Assembly (NCBI GenBank): GCA_002386065.1
Contig: DGES01000117.1
Coordinates: 11,291-16,452 of the forward strand
From: Firmicutes bacterium UBA3920
GTDB taxonomy: Bacteria; Bacillota; Clostridia; Caldicoprobacterales; Xylanivirgaceae
Direction: 5' to 3'
DNA length: 5,162 nucleotides
Part shown: in pieces, positions 1 through 4,644 of the stretch
Numbering within the stretch: position 1 is the first letter of the stretch
Layout of the letters: each line of letters begins with the position of its first letter
The notes under the pieces: generated by a model
Database searches by the model: none
What the model was told of the DNA's origin: nothing
Seen by the model: the letters and a program-made list of their open reading frames with translations, nothing else
Program-made: the position numbers and the translations under genes

Positions 1-294
1 TGTTCTGGCTTTACAATGTATGTCTATGGTCAGTGCGGTGTAAGTTTACCACATAGTGCTGCGGGGCAGGCAACCTGTTCAGTAGGAATTAAGATAACAA
101 ATAGAAGTGCATTACAGCCAGGAGATCTTGTATTCTTTAGTAATAACAGCAGACCTCTAGGACATGTAGGTATATATATGGGTGGAGGTCAATTTATACA
201 TGCAAGTTCTTCTAAAGGAAAAGTTGTAATAGAGAGTATAGATTCAGACTATCGCAGGAGACATTTTCGTTGGGGACGCAGGATATTTAACTGA
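1..294 (+). CDS. NlpC/P60 (C40) family peptidoglycan endopeptidase, C-terminal part
   Basis: This is the last 97 codons of a gene cut by the left edge, read from base 1 to a TGA at 292-294. It is the catalytic half of an NlpC/P60 domain, a family of secreted cysteine peptidases that cut the peptidoglycan stem peptide, usually between D-Glu and the diamino acid. The first visible residues are CSGF, the usual active-site Cys box, so the catalytic Cys is residue 1 of the fragment. The family pattern LQPGDLVFF then GHVGIYMGGG follows, giving the catalytic His at fragment residue 55, and FIHASS supplies the third polar residue, His67. The ending RRIFN is a normal family C terminus, so the visible part looks intact and active. 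Anything N-terminal (signal peptide, SH3, LysM or coiled coil) is outside the window. No terminator is evident before the next gene 115 nt downstream, so read-through is possible. Confidence 0.93.
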   Translation, partial: CSGFTMYVYGQCGVSLPHSAAGQATCSVGIKITNRSALQPGDLVFFSNNSRPLGHVGIYMGGGQFIHASSSKGKVVIESIDSDYRRRHFRWGRRIFN

Positions 295-356
295 GAGTAG
301 GCGCTATTTGTCTCTATGATAAAAAATTATTTGGGAGTAGAATATCAATAAAGCCA

Positions 357-384
357 TTTAAATAGGGATGGTAACTTTTATACA
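357..384 (+). promoter_or_regulatory. weak candidate promoter for the M23 gene
   Basis: A TTTAAA element (357-362) and a TATACA element (379-384) are separated by 16 nt, and each matches the sigma-A consensus at four of six positions. Transcription would begin near 391 and leave a short leader of about 20 nt before the TTG start at 410. The match is poor for such AT-rich DNA. The gene could equally be read through from the upstream peptidase gene, since I see no terminator in 295-400. Confidence 0.25.
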
Positions 385-397
385 TGTGTAATATGAT

Positions 398-404
398 GGG
401 GTGA
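398..404 (+). promoter_or_regulatory. ribosome binding site that sets the TTG start of the M23 gene
   Basis: GGGGTGA resembles the GAGGTGA part of the Shine-Dalgarno consensus and sits at the usual distance from the TTG at 410. An alternative GTG start at 401 lies inside this site and so has no ribosome binding site of its own. This is the main reason for choosing 410. Confidence 0.7.
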
Positions 405-409
405 TTTAC

Positions 410-1672
410 TTGGGCAAGAGATTAATTTCTTGTTTTTTGATAGCTATTCTCATGGTATCTTATAGTACAGTTGCCTTTGCAGATTCATTAACGGATAAGC
501 AAAATGAACTAAAGGGCATAAATGAGAATATTGAAAATACTAAAGGTGAAATTGAAAAAGTAAAAGGAGAACAATCTGAACTAGTCAATCAAATTGCAGA
601 GATAGAGGTAGATCTAAAAGAGAAACAAGAACAATTAGAAGAAATAGAAAATGCTCTCATAGAGACACAGGAAAACATAGAAATTACGGAAAAAGAACTA
701 GATGAAGCTATAGAAAAGGCCGAGTTACATAGGGAGCTCATGGATGAGCGCTTATGTGCCATGTATATGTGCTCCAATGCCTCCTACTTAGAGGTTATAT
801 TTGAAGCTAAGAATTTTACGGACTTTTTGGACAGGGTGATAATGATAAGGGAAATCATGTCCTTAGACCAAGAGGTCCTCGATGAAATGATGGCTATTAG
901 AGATGATATAGAGGCAAAGAAGAATTTCCTTGAAGAGGAAAAGCTATCAGAAGAGGCGGCAAAGGAAGATATGGCCGATCAGAAAGCTGTGATTGAGGCA
1001 AAACAGGAGGAAAAAGAAGTCCTGCTTGCTGAACTCAAGGAAAAGCAAGAGAATATGGAACTAGATCTAAGTGAACTAGAGAAGACTTCTAAAGACCTAG
1101 AGTCCACCATACAGAAACTTGTGGCAGAGCGTGAAGCTGAGAAAAAGAGGCAGAGGGAAGAGGCAGAGAAAAAGCGACTAGCAGAGCTGGCCGCGGCACA
1201 GAGGGAACAAGAAAACAATAGTGGTAGCAACAACAGTAGCGATAATAATAACAATAACAGTGGTGACACCCCTAGTAGAGGTAGTAGTTCTTCAAGGATG
1301 ATATGGCCGGCACCGAGCAATTCCTATGTGAGCTCAGAGTTTAAACCTCCACATAGACCGAGACATAAAGGTATAGATATAGCAGGTCCAGGTATATATG
1401 GAAAAAATGCTGTTGCTGCACTAGGTGGTACGGTAGTAAAAGTAGCGAATGATGTAAATGGCTATGGCAATTATTTAGTAATCGATCACGGCGGTGGTCT
1501 AACTACCTTATATGCCCACGGTTCAAAAGTACTTGTGAGTCTGGGTGATAGAGTAAGCCAAGGACAAGCGGTAATGTTGATTGGTGATACAGGTAAATCG
1601 AGAGGATCCCACTTACATTTTGAAGTAAGAGTAAACGGTTCCCATGTGAATCCACGGAAATATCTTCCCTGA
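410..1672 (+). CDS. secreted coiled-coil M23 peptidase, EnvC/PcsB-like murein hydrolase or activator
   Basis: A 420-residue protein starting at TTG 410. Residues 1-24 form a signal peptide: basic GKR, a hydrophobic core, and an AFA cleavage site before Asp25. Residues 25-265 are Glu/Lys/Gln-rich coiled coil. Within it, near 117-150, the AMYM...SYLEVIF...DFLDR pattern is typical of the PcsB/CwlO-type N-terminal domain. Residues 269-296 are a Ser/Asn/Gly linker. Residues 297-420 are an M23 (LytM) domain with all expected residues: His319 and Asp323 (HKGID), His370 (LYAH), and His401 and His403 (HLHFEV). It should therefore be a zinc endopeptidase cutting peptide cross-links, unlike E. coli EnvC, whose LytM domain is degenerate. 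In related systems such coiled coils bind FtsX and the FtsEX ATPase gates the enzyme; that link is inferred here, as ftsEX is not in the window. Cys116 and Cys121 in the coiled coil are unusual. An intrinsic terminator follows. Confidence 0.92.
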   Translation: MGKRLISCFLIAILMVSYSTVAFADSLTDKQNELKGINENIENTKGEIEKVKGEQSELVNQIAEIEVDLKEKQEQLEEIENALIETQENIEITEKELDEAIEKAELHRELMDERLCAMYMCSNASYLEVIFEAKNFTDFLDRVIMIREIMSLDQEVLDEMMAIRDDIEAKKNFLEEEKLSEEAAKEDMADQKAVIEAKQEEKEVLLAELKEKQENMELDLSELEKTSKDLESTIQKLVAEREAEKKRQREEAEKKRLAELAAAQREQENNSGSNNSSDNNNNNSGDTPSRGSSSSRMIWPAPSNSYVSSEFKPPHRPRHKGIDIAGPGIYGKNAVAALGGTVVKVANDVNGYGNYLVIDHGGGLTTLYAHGSKVLVSLGDRVSQGQAVMLIGDTGKSRGSHLHFEVRVNGSHVNPRKYLP

Positions 1673-1700
1673 TGGAGAAATAATATTTTCGAATATAAGA

Positions 1701-1738
1701 AAGTGACAGAGGTTATTCATAACTTCTGTCACTTTTTT
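1701..1738 (+). terminator. strong intrinsic terminator after the M23 gene
   Basis: The left arm 1701-1715 (AAGTGACAGAGGTTA) pairs with the right arm 1720-1734 across the tetraloop TTCA. The stem is 15 bp with a single G-U wobble, and a run of six T (1733-1738) overlaps its foot. It lies 28 nt after the M23 stop codon and separates that transcript from the S41 unit. There is no matching T-run on the other strand, so it should work in the + direction only. Confidence 0.93.
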
Positions 1739-1751
1739 ATGTAAAACTTTT

Positions 1752-1780
1752 TTGAAATGCTAGATTTAAAATGTTATAAT
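1752..1780 (+). promoter_or_regulatory. sigma-A promoter for the S41 protease / MinJ-like unit
   Basis: TTGAAA (1752-1757) and a perfect TATAAT (1775-1780) are separated by exactly 17 nt. An extended -10 TG is present at 1772-1773. Transcription should start near 1787, giving a leader of about 30 nt before the ATG at 1817. The promoter begins 14 nt after the terminator T-run. An in-frame ATG at 1757 overlaps the -35 box, so it cannot be the start used from this promoter. Confidence 0.88.
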
Positions 1781-1799
1781 ATGATGACAGGATTTAGTA

Positions 1800-1806
1800 G
1801 GGGAGG
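1800..1806 (+). promoter_or_regulatory. ribosome binding site of the S41 protease gene
   Basis: GGGGAGG lies 10 nt before the ATG at 1817 and supports that start over the in-frame ATG at 1757, which has no ribosome binding site. The protein from 1817 begins MANKKRT and runs directly into a membrane anchor, as expected for this family. Confidence 0.8.
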
Positions 1807-1816
1807 ATTTACTATA

Positions 1817-3049
1817 ATGGCAAATAAAAAGAGAACGATAATAGGTGCTGTTGTATTAGTAGTTGTAACTGCTATATTGACTTCAGTACTGACAATACAG
1901 GTAATGGCATATAAGACTATAAAATCTGGAGATAGTATAATATCACGAACCAAATACACAAGACTAAAAGAATATAATCAACTAGATGAAGTGAGAAACA
2001 TATTGGAACAATATTATATAGAAGAACCTGATGCAGATGAGATGGTAACAGGTGCAATAAAGGGATTGGTAGCCTCCTTAGGCGATCCATATACCTATTA
2101 TTTCACTTCTGAAGAATACAAAGATTTTATGGAACGTACTCAAGGGAGCTATGCCGGTGTGGGTATGCTGGTTACAGTTGATGAAGATGATAATCAAATA
2201 ACTGTAATAAAGGCATTTGAGGGGAGCCCTGCATTTGAAGCAGGTATTATACCGGGTGATAAAGTAATAAAGGTAGAAGATACTATTGTAGATGGAAGTA
2301 GTATGGATAAGGCAGTTGCCATGATGCGAGGAGAGCCTGGCACAGAGGTCAAGGTGACGGTACTGAGAGATGGCGAAGAAAAAGAATATACATTAAAACG
2401 AGCTGTAGTCCAAATACCTGATATGGAATATGAGATATTAGATGAGAAAATAGGATATATATGGCTATATCAATTTGATGAAAAATCTGATAAAAACTTT
2501 GAGAATGCTATTGATGACCTTAAAAAGCAGGGCATGGAAGCATTGATATTAGACCTTAGAGGTAATCCTGGAGGACTTTTAGACTCGTGTGTAAATATTG
2601 CGGATATGTTATTGCCAAAGGGCATTATAACATATAGGGAAGATAGGGCAGGCAATCGGGAGGATTATAAATCAGATGCTAAGTATTTAGATATTCCTCT
2701 GGTAGTGTTGGTGGATGAGAATAGTGCAAGTGCATCAGAGGTATTGAGTGGTGCAATACAGGATTATGGCGTTGGTACGATAATTGGAAAGACCACTTAT
2801 GGAAAAGGTGTTGTCCAGACATTAAAGCCTTTTAAAGACGGATCTGCACTTAAGTTCACAAATTCAAAATATTTTACACCTAAGGGAAGGGATATACATG
2901 AAAAGGGTGTAGTTCCCGATATAGAAGTGGATATGACAGATGAAGCTGTAGAGTTCTTGAAGGAAAATCCAAATGAAGATCTACCCTTAGAATTGGATGC
3001 CCCACTCTTGAGAGGAATAGATGAACTGAAAAAGAAGATGGGTAAGTGA
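1817..3049 (+). CDS. S41 family C-terminal processing protease (CtpA/CtpB type), membrane-anchored
   Basis: A 410-residue serine protease of normal length for Firmicute Ctp enzymes. Residues 8-30 form one N-terminal membrane anchor after a basic MANKKR, which places the rest outside the cytoplasm or in the intermembrane space of a forespore. Residues about 45-110 are the N-terminal helical region with the family segment SLGDPYTYYF. Residues 112-195 form a PDZ domain (YAGVGM...SPAFEAGIIPGDKVIKV...MMRGEPGTEV). The S41 core spans about 200-375, with LDLRGNPGGLL and the catalytic motif ENSASASEV. Ser305 and Lys330 (YGKGVVQ) form the Ser/Lys dyad and Gln334 the supporting residue; the spacing equals that of B. 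subtilis CtpB (Ser309, Lys334, Gln338). Such proteases trim substrates from their C termini; CtpB cleaves SpoIVFA in the sigma-K checkpoint. Whether this is the sporulation enzyme or a vegetative CtpA cannot be told from sequence. It is first in an operon with the PDZ membrane protein gene. Confidence 0.95.
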   Translation: MANKKRTIIGAVVLVVVTAILTSVLTIQVMAYKTIKSGDSIISRTKYTRLKEYNQLDEVRNILEQYYIEEPDADEMVTGAIKGLVASLGDPYTYYFTSEEYKDFMERTQGSYAGVGMLVTVDEDDNQITVIKAFEGSPAFEAGIIPGDKVIKVEDTIVDGSSMDKAVAMMRGEPGTEVKVTVLRDGEEKEYTLKRAVVQIPDMEYEILDEKIGYIWLYQFDEKSDKNFENAIDDLKKQGMEALILDLRGNPGGLLDSCVNIADMLLPKGIITYREDRAGNREDYKSDAKYLDIPLVVLVDENSASASEVLSGAIQDYGVGTIIGKTTYGKGVVQTLKPFKDGSALKFTNSKYFTPKGRDIHEKGVVPDIEVDMTDEAVEFLKENPNEDLPLELDAPLLRGIDELKKKMGK

Positions 3050-3061
3050 TACGAAAGGGTT

Positions 3062-3067
3062 AGGAGG
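3062..3067 (+). promoter_or_regulatory. ribosome binding site of the MinJ-like gene
   Basis: A perfect AGGAGG lies 8 nt before the TTG at 3076, and no ATG or GTG alternative is comparably placed. The strong site probably offsets the weak TTG start codon. Confidence 0.85.
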
Positions 3068-3075
3068 GCTATATA

Positions 3076-4311
3076 TTGCCTTTGATAAAATTAGTATTGA
3101 CAACTTTTTTACAATCCTTTACTAATATATTTTTTATGTTTCTAGTATTAATTGTCTATTGGAACATAAAACGGGTAGCGTTTTTTGAGGAGACGTGGCT
3201 TGGATTTTTTAGATATAAAATATCTGATCAGCTGTTAGAGCGCCTCCTATATGGAATGTTGTCGGGATTAATGGCAAGTTTTATAATTGTAATTTTAGGT
3301 ATAACCCTAGACTATAGGGCCATACTCATGATATGGCCCTTGGCTATATTTCTCATGTTATTTAGCCCAAGATATCTATGTTTTTCATATGCGGCAGGTA
3401 TATTATCCCTCGTAAGCTTGATATTTGGTTGGCCAGATATAGATGTATCTGCAACTATAGCCCTCGTGGGAGTGCTCCATTTGATAGAGAGTATACTCAT
3501 ATATTTTGATGGATATAAGTCCAGTGTTCCTGTGTATATGGAGCATAGTAGTTTTAATCCCATAGGTGCGTATATTATGCAAAAGATGTGGCCAATTCCA
3601 CTTGTAGTATTGTTAATACCTGATAGTGCAGCCCAGTTGGCTGGAAGTGGAATAAATATGCCCTCATGGTGGCCCATATTCCAATCACAAGGCGCTGGTG
3701 GTATGCTTGCAATACTGCCCATGGTTGCCATATTGGGATATGGAGATATTGCCATTACACAGACGCCTAGGGATAGGGCTAAAAAGTCAGGTATTATGCT
3801 TACTATATATAGTGTGACAGTGCTGACATTGGCAGTTATATCCTCCAGGATATATTGGGTAAAGTATTTGGCAGCGGTAAGTGCGCCGGCGCTCCATGAG
3901 CTTGTGATAATTAGAGGTAAACGAGAGCAGACGGAAGGAACACCCCTATTTAGTGTTCCATGGAAGGGCATTAGGATACAAGAAGTATTTCCTGATAGTA
4001 TAGGTGAGGCAATGGGGCTTAAACAGGGGGATATACTTTTCAGTATAAATGGAAAGAGTGTAAATAGTATAAAAGGAGTAGAGGAAGTCCTATCTGACAG
4101 TCCCAGTTTTGTGTGGTTAGAGGTGAAGCGTGATTCTGAGGAAATAATATTAGAAGGAAAAGATTTTCAAGAGGGTATATCTGATCTAGGTGTGATGTTT
4201 GTCCCAAGGAATACGAGCAAGTATTTCAGAATGGAAGATGAAAAAGGAATTATTGTAAAATGGTGGAATGGTTTTAGACAGAAACATAATGCTGGAGTAG
4301 GTGAAGGTTGA
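3076..4311 (+). CDS. polytopic membrane protein with C-terminal PDZ domain, MinJ-like
   Basis: A 411-residue protein starting at TTG 3076. The N-terminal 280 residues are strongly hydrophobic, with roughly eight membrane segments by eye: about 9-30, 58-78, 82-97, 99-118, 123-143, 170-186, 205-225 and 238-256. A further weakly hydrophobic stretch, 262-278, ends in PALHELVII. Residues about 290-361 form a PDZ domain (WKGIRIQEVFPDSIGEAMGL, then KQGDILFSINGKSV), followed by a 50-residue tail. Architecture, length and position next to a ctp gene and uvrB match B. subtilis MinJ, which bridges DivIVA and MinD to place the division inhibitor at poles and septa. By eye the resemblance is architectural, so MinJ function is an inference and a general PDZ membrane scaffold remains possible. 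It lies 26 nt after the S41 gene with no terminator between, so the two should be co-transcribed. Confidence 0.85.
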   Translation: MPLIKLVLTTFLQSFTNIFFMFLVLIVYWNIKRVAFFEETWLGFFRYKISDQLLERLLYGMLSGLMASFIIVILGITLDYRAILMIWPLAIFLMLFSPRYLCFSYAAGILSLVSLIFGWPDIDVSATIALVGVLHLIESILIYFDGYKSSVPVYMEHSSFNPIGAYIMQKMWPIPLVVLLIPDSAAQLAGSGINMPSWWPIFQSQGAGGMLAILPMVAILGYGDIAITQTPRDRAKKSGIMLTIYSVTVLTLAVISSRIYWVKYLAAVSAPALHELVIIRGKREQTEGTPLFSVPWKGIRIQEVFPDSIGEAMGLKQGDILFSINGKSVNSIKGVEEVLSDSPSFVWLEVKRDSEEIILEGKDFQEGISDLGVMFVPRNTSKYFRMEDEKGIIVKWWNGFRQKHNAGVGEG

Positions 4312-4333
4312 GGGCAGGGTTTAGACTCTGCCC
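4312..4333 (+). terminator. weak hairpin terminator after the MinJ-like gene
   Basis: GGGCAGGG (4312-4319) pairs with CTCTGCCC (4326-4333) around a 6-nt loop, giving an 8-bp GC-rich stem with one G-U pair directly after the stop codon. The following bases, TTGTACTG, are only partly T-rich, so termination may be incomplete. A second AT-rich hairpin (TGTAAA 4340-4345 with TTTACA 4353-4358) follows closely and may assist. Confidence 0.5.
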
Positions 4334-4381
4334 TTGTACTGTAAAGGGGAGTTTTACAATATTATGAAAGCACTATGAAGT

Positions 4382-4395
4382 ACAGACATTTCTGT
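4382..4395. repeat. inverted repeat ACAGA-N4-TCTGT
   Basis: This is a perfect 5-bp dyad with a 4-nt spacer (CATT), about 260 nt before uvrB. Its geometry resembles a LexA half-site pair, but the half-sites are not GAAC/GTTC. It could be an operator or just a small hairpin. A chance occurrence is quite possible. Confidence 0.35.
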
Positions 4396-4498
4396 GGATT
4401 TTAGATGGATATCTAGTATTTTTACTTACTTATACTGGAATATGCGGGAATTACTAGTGACTGAGCAGCCTGGACATCTCTTTAAATTATAAAATTAT

Positions 4499-4528
4499 TT
4501 GTGTATATGAGTTCTTTTAGGGTATATT
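4499..4528 (+). promoter_or_regulatory. weak candidate promoter for uvrB
   Basis: TTGTGT (4499-4504) and TATATT (4523-4528) are separated by 18 nt; the -10 matches at five of six positions and the -35 is poor. It would start transcription near 4535, just upstream of the 4554-4565 palindrome. A second possible -10, TATAAA (4605-4610), lies closer to the gene but has no reasonable -35 box. In DNA this AT-rich such matches are expected by chance. Confidence 0.25.
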
Positions 4529-4553
4529 AAATTTTAAGGCATTAAAAAGGGAG

Positions 4554-4565
4554 GGTATATATACC
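4554..4565. repeat. 12-bp perfect palindrome GGTATATATACC
   Basis: This is a self-complementary sequence with no spacer, 79 nt before the uvrB start and downstream of the candidate promoter. The lack of a loop makes it a poor RNA hairpin (4-bp stem at best), so if functional it would more likely be a protein binding site. The flanking AAAAG (4545-4549) and CTTTT (4567-4571) could extend it imperfectly. No regulator is recognised. Confidence 0.4.
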
Positions 4566-4631
4566 ACTTTTCTATTGTCCATGTATATTTGTGATAGATG
4601 AGACTATAAAGATAAAGGGATTTTGTATTTC

Positions 4632-4637
4632 GGGGGG
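4632..4637 (+). promoter_or_regulatory. ribosome binding site of uvrB
   Basis: A run of six G precedes two adjacent in-frame ATG codons at 4642 and 4645. The distance is 4 nt to the first and 7 nt to the second, so the second ATG is slightly better placed; the choice changes the protein by one Met only. Confidence 0.65.
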
Positions 4638-4644
4638 ATTTATG

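Larger units (their letters stand above)
4312..4641. other. 330-nt intergenic leader before uvrB
   Basis: There is no convincing gene on either strand here. From left to right it holds the weak terminator hairpins (4312-4358), an ACAGA-N4-TCTGT inverted repeat (4382-4395), a minimal open reading frame of 16 codons (4442-4492) with no good ribosome binding site, very AT-rich DNA (4480-4545) with a candidate promoter, a perfect 12-bp palindrome (4554-4565), and the uvrB ribosome binding site. I could not find a GAAC-N4-GTTC LexA box of the Firmicute type, although uvrB is SOS-controlled in many relatives. No known riboswitch class is recognisable. Confidence 0.6.

Noticed and set aside
401..412. 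GTG 401 as the start of the M23 gene
   Set aside because: The GTG lies inside the GGGGTGA ribosome binding site; the TTG at 410 has proper spacing and gives a clean signal peptide.
422..433. Lipobox-like LISC in the signal peptide of the M23 protein (lipoprotein?)
   Set aside because: The Cys is residue 8, before the hydrophobic core rather than after it, so a lipoprotein signal peptidase site is not plausible; the AFA site after residue 24 fits signal peptidase I.
589..777. Open frame of 62 codons on the - strand
   Set aside because: It is another reverse-strand shadow of the coiled-coil region with Ser-rich low complexity.
979..1320. Open frame of 113 codons on the - strand, rich in Leu and Ser
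   Set aside because: It is the reverse reading of the Glu/Lys-rich coiled coil and Asn/Ser linker, which gives artificial Leu/Ser/Phe runs. The M23 protein on the + strand explains the region.
1757..1816. ATG 1757 as the start of the S41 gene
   Set aside because: It overlaps the -35 box of the promoter, would not be in the transcript, and has no ribosome binding site.
3312..3971. Long open frame of 219 codons on the - strand
   Set aside because: It lies wholly inside the MinJ-like gene, which has a perfect ribosome binding site, membrane segments and a PDZ domain; the reverse frame shows no recognisable domain and is open because of codon bias.
4413..4457. CTAGTA ... TACTAG pairing as a structured RNA
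   Set aside because: It is only 6 bp across a loop of about 33 nt with no extension on either side, so it is not distinguishable from chance in AT-rich DNA.
4575..4610. TTGTCC with TATAAA as a uvrB promoter
   Set aside because: The spacing is 24 nt, too long for sigma-A.
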